Positions 22,681-35,703 of a stretch of DNA of 64,000 nucleotides are shown piece after piece; position 1 is the first letter of the stretch, and every line of letters begins with the position of its first letter. Source of the DNA: Adenanthera pavonina (lineage: Eukaryota > Streptophyta > Magnoliopsida > Fabales > Fabaceae); the NCBI GenBank assembly GCA_026686845.1, contig JAIVEN010000012.1:25422501-25486500 (forward strand). The letters run 5' to 3'. Both the position numbers and the translations under genes were made by a program. The notes beneath the pieces were generated by a model. That model did no database searches. It was not told the DNA's origin and saw only the letters and a list, made by a program, of their open reading frames with translations.

Positions 22681-22888
22681 CTACCCCGAGATAGAAGAAA
22701 ACTAGAGGTTTTATTGCATAAATGTTACCACCTTTTTCTCATTTTAAGCTACCCCGAGATAGAAGAAAACTAGAGGCTTTATTGCGTGAATATTACTCCC
22801 TTTCTCTCATTTTAAGCTACCCCAAGATAGAAGAAAACTAGAGACTTTATTGCGTGAATGTTACTCTCCCTTCCTGTCATATTTTAAG
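22681..22888. repeat. Tandem repeat, three copies of a 68-bp unit
   Basis: Copies begin at 22681, 22749 and 22817 with CTACCCCGAGATAGAAGAAA (third copy CCCCAAG) and end in a CTCATTTTAAG-type stretch. The unit is 68 bp in the first two copies and slightly longer in the third. Confidence 0.92.
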
Positions 22889-23051
22889 TTTACAAATGGT
22901 ATTTCATTTATATTAAGAAAAGTATATAATATTATTAAATCTCTTTAAAAAAACCCAAAAATTCATATTTTAACTATATTAAACATTATTAATTAACACA
23001 ATTTAAAATACCTATGCACATAAAAATATATAGCTGAGAAAGAAATTAAAA

Positions 23052-23420
23052 TGCATTTGATAATATACCTTGAGAACAATACTGAATTTATGTGACTGAA
23101 GCCCAAAGTTTCATTCAGCAAAATAAGTAAAGCATCACTGATACTCAAAGACAAACAGATTGTCATTTAAAATTGCCATAGGGAATTAAAAGAAGGCAAG
23201 AGCTTTATGTGTCTATCATCCCTTGCTCTGTCCTCCAAGACTGGATTTAGGATAATGTAGTGTTAGGGATAAATTGCCTTATGCTCGTCTCATAATATCA
23301 TGATATAAAGACAGAGTGAAAAGCCTATAATTAATGATGAGTTGTAACACGTTATATTAGCACCTACTGGGCAAAGGGGTTGTCACTGAAATTGTAATAA
23401 TGATTCAAAAGAAGTCAAAA
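23052..23420. repeat. Intergenic duplication block D (copies at 50865-51075 and 51575-51720)
   Basis: Near-identical runs such as TGTGACTGAAGCCC, CATTCAGCAAAATAAG and GCCATAGGGAATTAAAAGAA are shared with 50865 onward. The ATATCATGATATAAAG part matches 51588 onward. Confidence 0.8.
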
Positions 23421-24020
23421 ACCTATAAAAATCTATGGTATTGCCCTCATATATATAAAAATCTTTGTTTTGTGTTTAGAAACTGGGTGTATTGGATAAT
23501 TTGGTCCAAACCAAAACAAATTAATTTTGTGCTCTCTCTATTTCTCTCTATTTCCATACTCTTGCAATATTTTATTATTTACTAAATCTTTTTCAACACA
23601 CTATTCAAAATATACAATTCCAAATAAAGTTTACGTGAAGCTTCCTAGAAGTTTGCCATCGGGTTTTTCTACATACATGCACGGACCAAAAATAAAGACA
23701 CTGTGAAAAGCGTACAGTTGACTAGTTGTAACGCATTAGCACCTAATATATAATATGGACAACGGGGTAGCCATTGAAAATGCCGTATTGACTGAGTCAA
23801 CAGCATCAGACAGGTTGCATCTATCTTACGCTTGTTAATTATCATAGAAAGGCTTCATTATTTTCCTCGATTCTAGCCTGTGAATTGGGATAACGGAAAC
23901 CCTTGAAATTGTATAATTAAGAAGTAGCTAGATAACATCGTCACATTATCCTACCAGGCAATTATTCAGATTACTCTCTCCTTTTACAAACCTCATTTCT
24001 TTTCACTTGCCAAAGAATCA

Positions 24021-26646
24021 ATGGAAGCCATTGCTGACAAAGTGTTAGGTTTATTGGGATCTTTGGCTTCCAAAGAGCTTGATATTCTTTGCAACTTCCA
24101 AGATGATTTGAACACCATGAGGAGCATGGTCTCTGCAATCAAAGCCGTGCTCTGTGATGCAGAGGCAAAGGCTCCGAAGAGTCAATTGATCAGTGATTGG
24201 CTAGAGAAGCTGAAAGATGTTCTTCTTGACGCAGAAGACGTGTTGGATGCCTACTCTGCCGATGAGCTAGAAAGGGAAGTGATGACCAGAGATAAAATGA
24301 TGAAGCAGGTGCGAATATTCTTCTCCACATCAAATCGAATTGCTTGTGCTTATAAAATGGATCGTAAAATCAGGGCAATTAAGAAGAAACTAGTTGACAT
24401 TTGTTTTGAGAAGAACCAGCTGCAGTTGAATGAAAACTCTTTGAATACTTTGATTGAGTCTAATGAATGGAGACAAACCCACTCGTTTGTGAGGGAAGAA
24501 GATGTTATTGGGAGAGATGTGGAAAAAAAGAGCCTTGTTAGTATCCTTTTAGACCCTGACGTAAGAAATAACGTTTCTATAGTTCCCATAGTTGGGATTG
24601 GAGGATTGGGTAAAACAACACTTGCCCAACAAGTGTATAATGCTATGGCTGTCCAAAATCATTTTGAGCTGAAGATGTGGGTTTGTGTGGCTGATGAATC
24701 CAATAAACTTAACACTAAGAGATTAGCTCAAAAGATTATTGAGCGGGACACAGATGGTGCAATGCAACAAGTGGCAATGGAATTAAGACAGAAAATTGAG
24801 GGGAAACATTTTTTGCTCGTGTTAGACGATGTATGGAACGAGGATCGTGAGGAATGGCTCAAATTAGAAAACTCGTTGAGGGGAGGAAGAAAGGGAAGCA
24901 TGATCATTGTGACCACTCGTAGTGAGACAGTGGCACAAATAATGGGCACACATCCACCTCTTCAGTTAGAAGATTTGAATTTTGATGACTCTTGGAAGCT
25001 ATTTTGTAGTGTGGCTTTCAAGGATGGAAAAGAACCAAATAATCCAGAGTTGATAGGTATTGGAAAGGACATTGTGAAAAAATGTGTTGGAGTTCCACTT
25101 GCCATAAGAACTATTGGTAGCCTCCTGTTCACTAGAAAACTGGGAGTGAGTGAATGGTCATATTTTAGGGATTATGATATTGCAGAGATGGATATAAAGG
25201 AAAAAAATATTTTATCCATCCTTAAACTTAGTTATGATCATCTTCCTTCCCTTTTGAAAAATTGCTTTGGATTTTGCTCTATCTTTCCAAAAGATTTTAA
25301 GATTGAAAGGGAAAAACTTATTCGGTTGTGGGTGGCTGAGGGCTTCATTCAACCATTAGATCGAAATAAATGCATGGAAGATGTTGGCGATGAGTACTTT
25401 ATGCAGTTATTGTCAAGGTGCTTGTTTCAAGATGTGAGCCTAAATTTTGCTGGTGGCATTTATTCGTGTAAGATGCATGACCTCATACATGATCTAGCAC
25501 GCTCAATTACTAAAAGTGAGTGTTATATTGTCACAAGTGAAAGAATTAAGGAAGAAGACTGGTGATGGGATTCGTCACATGTCAAGTGAATTTAAATATA
25601 AGTGGAAGTTTCCAACTTGTAATGTCAACACAAACAAAGTGAGAACAATTATGTCACTTGAGGGATATTGTGAAGTTATCCCAAGTGATCCTCTTCCATC
25701 AAAATTTTATGCTTCAATTTGTGCGTCTGCAACATTGTTTCCTAGGCACTTACGTGTTTTGGATGTTAGCAGGTCACATATTAGTGAAATTCCAGAGAAT
25801 ATAGGGGAATTAAAACATTTGAGATATCTTGATTTATCATGGAATTATATACTTAAGAAGCTCCCACGGGGATTTGCTAAGTTGCATAACTTGCAGTCCC
25901 TAAAACTCAATTTTTGTAGAAAGTTAAAAGAATTGCCAAGAGATATCAGGAAAATGGTAAGTCTTAGACATCTCGAATTGTATGATTGTAATTCATTGGT
26001 ATCTATCCCGTGTGGCTTGGGATGTTTGGTTAATCTTCAAACATTGACAAAATTTGTGGTGGACCAAAGAAGTGGGAGTGGTGGTGCAAGGATAAGTGAG
26101 CTGCAAGAACTCAAAAGCCTAAGGCAGACATTTATTTACAAGTTAGAAGGACAACGGAGTAATGCAAAAGAGTTTGAGTCTGCAAAGTTACTAGTTGATA
26201 TGGCATATCTTGAACACTTGGTATTAGTCTGGCCATCTACAATGAGGCCAAGTGATTATACGGAAGAAGATGGACATAAGGATGAGATAATTTTAGATGC
26301 TTTAGAGCAGCCTCACACAATCAAATTACTAGAAATAGTAGGATTTTGTGGCAATAGGTTCCCAGAGTGGATATGGAGCCTCACATCACTGCAATTGCTA
26401 CGTATCTGCGATTGCCCTGCTTTGGAATAACTTTCAGAGTCTATTGCAAATTTCACATCCTTGCAGACCCTAATGCTCATCAATTGCCCTGCTTTGGAAT
26501 CACTTCCAGACTCAATAAAGAATCTCACATCTTTGCAATATCTTGAAATGAAAGGTTGCCGTGCTTTAACCCAACGATACGGAAGGAGATTAGAAGGTGC
26601 AGATTGGCCAGGAATTGCTCACATCCAACGTGTTTATATTTGTTGA
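24021..26646 (+). pseudogene. CNL1: CC-NB-ARC-LRR resistance-gene relative, frameshifted after NB-ARC
   Basis: An intronless RGA-type CNL. Residues 1-140 form an Rx-N-type coiled coil (VLLDAEDVLDAYS as the EDVID-like motif). NB-ARC motifs are GIGGLGKTT (P-loop), LLVLDDVW (kinase 2), IIVTTRSE (RNBS-B), CVGVPLAIR (GLPL), CFGFCSIFPKDF (RNBS-D) and MHDL. Compared with CNL3 and CNL4, two T bases are missing between 25560 and 25561, so the frame stops at 25565 after 514 residues. The LRR continues in another frame to a TAA at 26428 where the relatives read TCA, then to 26646. CC-NB-ARC is fully open, so a short CN protein could still be made. The 5' flank from 23889 is almost identical to that of CNL4. 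Confidence 0.93.
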
Positions 26647-28330
26647 ATAAAGAAATCAAGGTATTTAATTAGCCTCAACTTGATTGTTCTCTTGCTCCAC
26701 TTTTTCTCTTCCTAAACTTTCAATCTAATATATTGATTATTGAACCCTTGGAATGTGGGACTACTTGCCATAAACTTTATTTGGTTGATGCTCAAGGTTC
26801 CTAGTGGTAGTAGGAATAATGAAGAGGGAGAACCCAACCTCATTCAAATGTCTTAATTGCTTCTTATCCTCTAAGTACTGGATATTGTAAGTTGAATCAC
26901 TTTCATTAAATCATTCTCATTTTCTTACTTTGCATTTGCTAGTTTCCTTGTCACTGTTTATGTATGCCCCAAAAAAAATGTGGCTGATTGAACGTTTTGA
27001 TTTCGAAGTGTTTCAAATATATTCAATTATATATTTTTTGAAAAAGAGCCATAATAATAATGATTTAAGATATTCTTTTTTACATTAATTTTTGTTTATA
27101 AGATTCAACCGTGCTTAATATTTGTAATTAATAAAAAATTAATCATATATTGTTGCTTGGACAATTATCTTGCGGAATATGCCACAATTAAGAAATTTTT
27201 TCAAAAAGAGAGTTTGTTGAGTCAAAATGTTTGTAAATTAAATAATAAGAAATCTTTTCTTAGATACTTATTGGTATGTTTTTAATTAGTCTTATCTTAG
27301 GCATTAATAAAATATCTACTCTGGAAAATTTTCCTCAGATCCTTATTCGATAAATTGATCGTAAATTAGTAATTCAAACCGTTATTAGAAACGAAATTTT
27401 ATGTAGTTTCGCTAAAGCTTGCTAACTTTGAGAAAGCTATACCAAAAGGAATCAACACGCTGAATATCACTTATAATTAACTTTTTTGTAAGGTTTTCTT
27501 TTCTTATGTTTAGAAATGAAAGGACAAATTGTTGAAGTTTTTATTGAGCTATTGTTTTAATATAACTAAGCTTATTTGGTTAAAATTAAGGACTAAAATT
27601 TCTCTTTCCATTTAATGATAAACCAATTAATCATGCTTTAATAAAATAATTTTACCTCTAATTGAGCTCAATAATGCTCAAATATGCAATTAATCAAGCT
27701 TTAATAAAATAATTTTACCTCTAATTGAGCTCAATAATGCTCAAATCTGATCCAGTTGTACTTGATACAAGATAGTTGCAAAAAAAAAATTACAAAAAGT
27801 AAATAATATTATGATTTGTACTTAATTTATCTTCTTGCTTTGTTATTTTGATAAAATCATAAAAAGTGCCTTTTGTCTTTTGTTTGTTAACTTTTTACTC
27901 CTTTTGCAAACAATTCTCATTACTCTTTGCATTCTTTGAAATTTGTCCCAAAAAGAACACAGAAGGCGTTATTAAAGAAATATAATTCTCCTATGAAAAA
28001 AATAAAACAGAAAGAAAGAAAAGGAACGTTGATGAAGGTTCCAAACATTTCCATTTATTATGCTCTTTCAAGTGTCCTGGTTTTTGTATCCACTGATTAC
28101 TTAACTGGAAGTTGATTAATAGCTCAAATTCTGAAAATCTTTCATTTCATTCTTACTTTGCTTCGTAATTTCATTCTGTCTTGCAGTCTCTACATCTCTG
28201 TGTGGAGTTTCTGTGTCAAGTGTCAAGGGAGGATGTCGTTGCTGCTTCTTTTTGGAGGCTACCTTCTACTTCTATGTGTTTTGCTGATAAAGTCTCATTT
28301 TTATTTTTACCATGAAATTATTATTTAATT
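26647..28330. repeat. 3' flank of CNL1, duplicated after CNL3 and CNL4
   Basis: It is collinear with 55088-56760 throughout and with 48314-49320 for the first part (AATATATTGATTATTGAACCC; TTGCTTGGACAATTATCTTG). No gene. Within it a 64-bp segment (AATTAATC...AATGCTCAAAT) is tandemly doubled at 27624-27748; CNL4's flank (about 56080) has only one copy. Confidence 0.85.
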
Positions 28331-28488
28331 CAAACTGGTTGTTCCCGTGCATTCTTAATTAGCATGTGTTGCACCAATACTTTGAAAGATTAAGTGTACC
28401 TACATATATTGAATGCGTATTTGAACATAATGATTTGAGTTTTTTTTCCCTTTTAAGAACATTTTACTTGCTATTCTAGTAATTAATG

Positions 28489-29400
28489 CTGTTGCACAAA
28501 GCACTGGAGTGGGTGTAGCGCCCGACATAAGGGCAAAGTTTGGCTGCAGGAATTAATGGATTTCCGGTCTGCAGTTCAGAAGGCATGAAAATAAGATAAC
28601 ATTGTGATGATATTTTGATGAAGTTGAGTGAATAGGTCAGTGTTTAGTGAGATGACGTTGGTAACTAGAACCTCTTGTGTTTTGGCCTAAAATCACGTAA
28701 TCATTTAATCACTTTGTCGAGTTTTTCTAACGAATTATATATAGTAAAGAATTAAGTGAAGGTTATTAGGATGAAAAATATCATTATTGAAATTTCGTTT
28801 AACTAACCTTTTTGAAGAATTTCTTAGTATTCAAAGGCTTTGTAGGATTAAACTGATTCAAATTACATGTCATCTTAATTTCAGCAATGGTGATTATGTG
28901 GGAGTTAAACAAATCACAGACAGACTGGATGACATATTTTAAACTGCATATAGCAAAACTAAATTTGGGCCAAAGCAAGAGTACCATACGAACACTTAGT
29001 TCAACAGTGGATTGTGAAGGCACCTCTGATTGAGAGGAAACATGAAAGTGGACATCATCTGCTGCTTGCCCATGAGGAGGGCTTCACAATGTAAAGCCAT
29101 TTCCTTATAAGGCTTGTCAAAGGGAGGAGACATTGAAACCCTTCCAACTTGATTTGTGGTCTTCATAACCTACATATATATTATCATTTCACAAATTATA
29201 TCTTAAGTTTGAGAATAAAATGAATCAGTAAAAACACAAATTATTTATTTAGATTACATATGAAATAACAGGAAGAAATGAATGGGAAAGTGTTCAAGAT
29301 GCATCCTTTCAATCACTAAAACCTACAAAGCATTTGGCATGCATGTAGGATTGTACTCTTTATTTTTGTTCTTAAAACAAGGAAATTAACCTTGGACTTG
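28489..29400 (-). pseudogene. Duplicated 3' end of the EFR3/SRL2-like gene, broken
   Basis: The minus strand carries the counterpart of the last two exons and adjoining introns of the gene at 57773-63729 (matching 57849-58770). The last exon is cut off at 28488, so its C-terminus and stop are missing, and a 4-bp TTAA insertion breaks its frame. The preceding exon (about 28970-29165) has lost 49 bp in the middle relative to the functional copy. It lies tail to tail with CNL1, just as the intact gene lies with CNL4, so gene end and CNL were duplicated together. Confidence 0.88.
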
Positions 29401-29992
29401 GAGGTTTGAGAATAACATTAAGTATTCTCTAATACTGAAAAGAACTTGTGTGTAACAACCCTAATTCAATCCTTTTAGACATGGACATGTTAGAGGACTT
29501 ATGGAAGCATATTCTTGAAATTGTGCAGGATCAGAGGGAGAATGAAAAAGGAAAATAGAAATCAAAACTTCCATGCTGTGGTGATATCCCTTCTAGTCCT
29601 AATGGGAAAATGAAATTTGTACTAGTAGACCTCAAGTCAGAGAGCACTGGCACTGTGGCTCTTGTAATTTCCACACTGGCACCACATCAAGAACTCTATT
29701 TTTAAATGGCAAGATTAGTTCAATAAAAGAGAAAGAAAATGGAGGAAATCACAATGGCACTGCTAGGGTTTGACAAGTCCAGTCCAGAGAGCTTGATTCT
29801 TGGGTTTGAAAGGTCTTGATCTTGTAGGTATGATGATTCTCAACATCCTCCTCCCTCTTTTTCTGATTTTTATGGTGGATTTTTAGTATTGGTTGATGGG
29901 GGTCCATTTGGGGATTATTTTCACCGATTAAATTTTGCCTAAATGCTTCAATGATGTGTTATTGGGTATTTTTAAGCTTTGAGTTATGAATT

Positions 29993-30753
29993 CACTACTA
30001 AAAAAATGAAATTAGTGACGACAAATCCGTCACTAAATAACAAAATCCGTCACTAATTTTGGATTTAGTGGTGGAAAATTCCATCACTAAATCCATAAAA
30101 ATTTGGTGTCACTAATTTAGTGATGAATATATATCTGTCACTAATTTTGTAATAGCAAATTATATAACTAATTTATTAACCTTCCGTCACTAATTTATTT
30201 TATATATATTAGTTATTTTGTGGGTCCTATCATCTTCCCTCCACGTCATCTGCCACATGAACCTCTAGTACCACATCACTTGCCACGTGTCCCATCCAGG
30301 TCTCTGCCACATCACCACTGCCACGTGTGTCTCACCACATCACTTGCCATGTGTCCCATCCAGGTCAGTGCCACCAAATCGGTGCCATGTCATCGCCACG
30401 CGTGCCACCTATGCCACGTCACCCTTGTTTATTTTCATTTCAGAAATGTCTTCACTCAGTTCAAACCCGCAACCTATAGCTCCCCTTTTATGTTCTCATT
30501 TTTGCCAATTGAGCTAAAATGTACCTGCAATTTTATTATGCAAAATTTAATATATATTATTTAATGAAAAAATTAGTGATGGACATAAATTTGTTACTAA
30601 TCTGTCACTAAATATGTGATTTTCGGCAAAATAGTGACGCTTTTTGAAATCCGTCACTAACTTCTGCTTTTAGTGATGAATTTTGGGCCGTTACTAAATT
30701 TTCATCACTAATACCTATAATATCCGTCACTAATTTCAATTTTTCTAGTAGTG
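29993..30753. mobile_element. Non-autonomous CACTA (En/Spm-type) transposon
   Basis: Termini are CACTACTAAAAAAATGAAAT and, on the other strand, CACTACTAGAAAAATTGAAA, each followed by repeated subterminal TTAGTGACGGAT-type motifs. A 3-bp ATT target duplication lies at 29990-29992 and 30754-30756. It is 761 bp with no transposase. The open frame at 30220-30564 is His/Pro-rich chance coding over the CCACGTG cluster. Confidence 0.95.
30236..30425. promoter_or_regulatory. Cluster of ACGT-core (G-box/ABRE-like) motifs inside the CACTA element
   Basis: About 190 bp hold repeated CCACGTGTCCCATCCAGGTC-type blocks, with CCACGTCATC, GCCACGTGTG, CCACGCGTG and CCACGTCACC. ACGTGTC is the core of plant ABA-response elements, but whether it acts here is unknown. 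Confidence 0.55.
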
Positions 30754-32446
30754 ATTTTGGATGTTCCTATGGGTGTTTTCCTGAACCTTAGCCTTTTGTT
30801 TTGGGGTTTTTAGTGGAGCACAAATTTGTATAGGTTTAAATTGATTGTATGTGTCTATTGGGATGTTTTGTGGCATGGATTGGTATTTGAATCTTGGTAT
30901 TATTGGATTAATGCTTGGGAGACCAATTTGATCTATATCAAAGGTCATGTTATTGGCTTGATGTCTGTGTTTGGTGATTGTATAGGATGTGTGCTTATTT
31001 GGTGGAGATATTTATGCTCCAAGAAGTTGTTTGAATGTGGCAAAATCAATAGTAAGTGATTAGATCATGGTATGGTGAATTTTGGCCTTTTAGGCACTAA
31101 GTGGTTTTGGGGAAATTCTAACGGTTCATTTGGAGTTTTGCTAAATATTTGGGCCTAGATTGATGTTGAATGCTAATTAATTGTTGTAAATTGTATTCCC
31201 TCTTTTGTGTTGTAGTTGGTGGTTCTCTTGCCTTACCGGGGTGTTGAGAGAGTGTGCGGCAACTTGAGATAACCAGGGAGTAATGTGAACACCGTATTTT
31301 GTCAGGGTCTTATACATAAAATTAGAAAAAAATCTATGCAAATTTTCTTTTTAATGTCAATTTGAATATGAATTTTACAAAATAAAGAAAGAATATACAT
31401 AAAAAATATATTCTCCAAATACAATATTTTTTTTTTCAGGATTTTCAAAAAGAAAAATGTAAAAATTCTCTTTAGAATTTCCCTTTTATTTGAATGAAAA
31501 ATTGCTGGAGAAATTCCAAAAAGATCACTTTTCAAATCCAATCTCTCTTTTTTTTTAGGAGTTTAAAAAATCCTATCTCTTTCTATTAGTTTTTTAAATC
31601 TATCAAATTATTTTCCTTTCTTTTAGAATAAGCAAAAATAAAATCCTATCTTTGTAGTCTAAAAAGAAAAGAAAAATCCTATCCCCTTATTTTTTATTTT
31701 AAAAAATCCAATCTTTTTCAAAAGGGTTAATATTCAAAAAGAAAAACAAAACAAACAAATAAAATAAATAATAATAAAATAAAATACAAAAAATTAATTA
31801 ACAAAAAACAATAATATATAATACAAATAAATAAATAAACTAAAAAAAACAAATTTCAAAAAATGAACATAAAAAATAAATAAATAAAATAATAAATATT
31901 ATATTTGGACTGAAATGCTGATCAAGCATCTCAGCCCAAATAACCACGAGCCCAATTGAGTGGGGCTCATGGACAAGGCAGAGGGACTCACATCCGAGCA
32001 GGCAAAAATGAAAGTAATGAGGAAGCATGGTGAGACTAAGAGGGAGCTGGGGCTCAAGCGTGGAGAGAGGAGTGAGCCAGAGAAGAGAGCAATTGAGTGA
32101 AGCTCAAGTCTAGGAAGGCGAGGGGGTGAGAAACAATGGATGAGCCACGATGGCTCTGCACGCAAGTGTGAAATCGAAATAGAGATAGTGAGATCGTGAG
32201 TGAGGGAGGAGTTGAGGGACGCAGAAGTAGACAAGAAAAATCCCTCCACTACTTTGTACCTGGTACAACAATGTAGTGGAGGTGAGAAAGCATTTGGAGG
32301 TCCATAAAATTAGTCGAGAAAAGGGCAGAGGGACACACAAATTAGATCTAGCATGGTAGAGAATGAAGAGCATGAAATGGGTAATGAGAGATGCAAAATA
32401 GAGACCACATGCTTGAGCTTCTCTCCTTCTCCACTTGCTATGACTT

Positions 32447-32454
32447 TATAAAAG
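32447..32454 (+). promoter_or_regulatory. TATA box in the nested long LTR
   Basis: TATAAAAG sits inside the only GC-richer stretch of this LTR and is followed by purine-rich, leader-like sequence. This fits the U3/R promoter of the element. Confidence 0.45.
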
Positions 32455-33270
32455 GGCATGGAGAGCAATTGCAAAGGGGGAGGAAAAACCTTAGAAGGGC
32501 AGAGGGAAATTGCACTGAAAGAAGAGACAGAGAAAGGCACTGAAAAAAAAAACTAAAGAAAAGCAAAGTTGGAGGTGGTGAAAGAGAAAAGAGAAGAAAG
32601 AACGAAGGAGCTACGAATAGCATTCCACTAGAAGCAGTAGAGCCGAGAAAAAGAAAGAAGCTTGGGTTTTAAATTGGTAATTTTTGTTCTAAAAGCTAAG
32701 CTTTCTAGCAATGAGTTGAGAAATTTTTTATCAAAATTGACTTAGAACTTTGCTGTAGCCACATATTTTGGTACTCTGCTTTTTTATTCATATGGGGTTT
32801 TGTATTGGCAGTGCGGTATTATTGTAATTTTTGCCTCACAAGAATCATGAGTTTGGTTTATGGTGGTATGGGAATCTTATTTTCCTTTGTCGGCCTAAAG
32901 TTCATTTTCGTGGTGTTCGGAAATGTGATCAATGTTGATCTTGACAATCGTAAGTAGCTCAGGTGGACGTGGTCCATTCTGTATGAATCATTATTTGTTA
33001 CTTTTAGATTGAAATCAGACACCTAGTTTGCCTTTTGGGTAATGCATACTCTGCCTGAAGCCCTTTTCTTTGAATCTAGGCATACAATCTCTTTGTAACA
33101 GTGAGAATGTTATTCATTTGGTTTCTCCTTTGAACTAAAAAATTGTCATGATTTTTGTCAAAGATGATGACAATTCAAATTTGGGTTCTTTTTTTTTTTT
33201 TTTTCAAAAAATGACTATGCTGCTAAAATACATTGGATCTGTCAAAATGAATAGATAGTTTAGGTCTTTC

Positions 33271-33876
33271 CAGGGGCGGACACAGCAATAAATTAGAGGG
33301 GGGCCAAATTTATTTTAAAACTTTTATTTTTAATATTTAATTATTATTATTATTATTTTTTTAATAATTTTATAACCTCAAAAGTTTCTAAGATAAAAAA
33401 TTATGCATGATGATAAAAAAAATCTAAAAAATGTAGGTAAATTATAAAACTATATATTTAATATATTAATTCTAAAAGAATTTATGAAATGTTCATATAT
33501 TTAATACATTTTTATACATCATTCCATATTGATAATTTTAAAAATACTATAGATCTTTAAATTTTATATAAACTCTAAAAAAAGTATATATTTGATATAA
33601 TTAAACTAATTTTAAATATTATTTAAAATTAAGTGTAAGATAAATTATATATTTGTGTTTATCTATATATTTATCGTGTTTAAAAAAATGAATTATGAGT
33701 TGAAGGGGAGAATAAAATAATTTAGGTTTCTGTGGAGTGGAGGAGGGGCCAAAGTAATAAATTTCTTTGGCTTCCTTCTTAATTTATATACTATATTCTC
33801 TATATATATATATAGGTTAGAGGAGGTATTTGGGAGGGGCCACAGCCCCCTTGGCTATAACGTGTGTCTGCCTCTG
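33271..33876. mobile_element. Non-autonomous hAT-type transposon (606 bp)
   Basis: Imperfect terminal inverted repeats CAGGGGCGGACACA and CAGAGGCAGACACA (other strand) are flanked by a perfect 8-bp duplication, GGTCTTTC, at 33263-33270 and 33877-33884. An 8-bp duplication with CAG ends is typical of hAT. The interior is AT-rich and non-coding. Confidence 0.94.
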
Positions 33877-34654
33877 GGTCTTTCCCATGTAAAGTGATTT
33901 GGACGCAGAATTTATGTGAGTATGGAAATTTCTTGAACCACCATCATGAGTTTTGAAAACTCATGCAATATCGATAGTGCTATAGTATTGCATTTTTAAT
34001 CCATTATATGAGTTTTGGTAAGTTTGAAAGTAAGCGCTTGTTTGTGTTTTGTATATCCTGCGAAGTTTTATTATTTTCCACTCAAAAATGGAACTACAGG
34101 CTATGTCTTTAGATTAAAGTAAATTGGAATGCATATTACTTGCTGTCCCATGGTTATACTTTGTGCTTTTGCTTCTGGTCCTTCCTTATCATAACCCTTG
34201 TTCATAAGAGGAGCTTCTCTAAATACTAAAATAGAGCTATTAGAGTCATGGTTTTGGTAAGTATCATAGTTTATATGAATTGATAATGATGTAAAGACCA
34301 CTTACCTTGTATTCAAGTCCTATAGTCAAAACCAGTGTTTATTGCTCTGAAAAAGGTCCCTGATTTACTTGATAAATGTTGAGATGGGTCGATATTAGGA
34401 AAATTGTGGCATGTGTCGTTTTGTCCAAGAATTTGCAAATCATTGTTCTAGGTAGGTTTATGAAACATAAAATTGGTTAATTCGTAATCTGTCTTTATCC
34501 CTATATATTTGAATCTAAGCAAGGAAGAGAGGACATAATGTTAGTTTTTATTTCAAAATATTAGGTAGAATATTTGGACATCTGATTTTAAAAGCAAAAT
34601 AATAAATATACTAATAAAAACAATAATAATAATTTTAAGAGATCAAGCCGATCC

Positions 34655-35300
34655 AAAATAATCATACCACGTGAAGTTTTTGAATCCACGCAAGTATTCA
34701 AGTTAACTGTGTTGACACGTGAGACAGAGAGTTCACGTAGATATCTAAGTTATGTTGAATAACTTATATTTATTAAAATAAATAACTTTCTTGTATAAAT
34801 CCTTTTAAAAAAAATATATATTTTAAAATATTTTAAATAAATAACAATATTTAGTATTTTTATTTAAAAATAATAATAATATTACTAAACAATAAATTTT
34901 CATATTGTGGAAGATAATTAGTTAAATAATTACACCACGTGAGTTTTTAGAATTCACATAGATATTCGAGTTTACCATGTTATCGCGTGAGATAGCGAAT
35001 CTACGTAGATATATCAGTCATGTTATGCATAACTTATTTAAATGTATAAAGATTGTTTAAAATGTGTTTTTATTTTAAGAAAATAATTATATTTAAAAAT
35101 AAATAAATTATGATAATATAACAAGTTTTTCAAAGTTTATTTTAAAATATATAATAAAATTATTATCTAAAATTCAAATAATAATAGTATTTTCTAAATT
35201 TTTGCTTTTAAAATATGATAAAATCTGTTATGTGGTGGGGGTTTCTTTTAGAACTCCCATAGGTGTTTGAGGGATTGGTATACTGGGCATAACTGTGAGT
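34655..35300. repeat. Degenerate tandem repeat of about 265 bp
   Basis: Two clear copies (34660-34780 and 34925-35040) share the order ACCACGTGA, a TTTTGAATCCACG-like run, GCGTGAGA/ACGTGAGA, TACGTAGATAT and a CATAACTTAT-like end. A weak third copy begins near 35225. Confidence 0.65.
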
Positions 35301-35703
35301 CTGCTACAAGTGGATTAATTTTACTTTTATAAATAAACAAGAGGAATTTCCAAAAGTATGAATAAAAAAATGAAATGAAATTTTTTAAAAGAAAAAGTCA
35401 GAAGTATCTTCAAAATTAAAGAAAATGAGAATAAGTTAAAAACATTTTCAAAAATTAAAATGAGAATAAATAAGCGAAATTAAATTATCTTTTGTAAATT
35501 AAAATATATCAACTCAATTTCATAAAATTGTTTTGTTTGTAAATTGATAAATTATCTTTAATTAACTTTTCTCTTATGACAAAATTATAATATACTAACC
35601 CACAAACACACATTTTTAGCCCAAACTATGTGAAATTTGATCCATATCACAGTGTATGTAGGTCTCAAACTCTGATTTTCAATTAAGTCCACCCTTGTAA
35701 ATA

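Noticed and set aside
26647..29450. Possible second gene between CNL1 and the EFR3 fragment
   Set aside because: The only open frames are short, unconserved between the duplicate flanks and lack splice-compatible exons.
30220..30564. 114-codon His/Pro-rich open frame
   Set aside because: It is the translation of the repeated CCACGTG/CCACATCAC block inside the CACTA element.
32110..32623. Overlapping minus-strand Ser/Leu/Phe-rich frames
   Set aside because: They are shadows of the purine-rich plus strand in the nested LTR, without domains.
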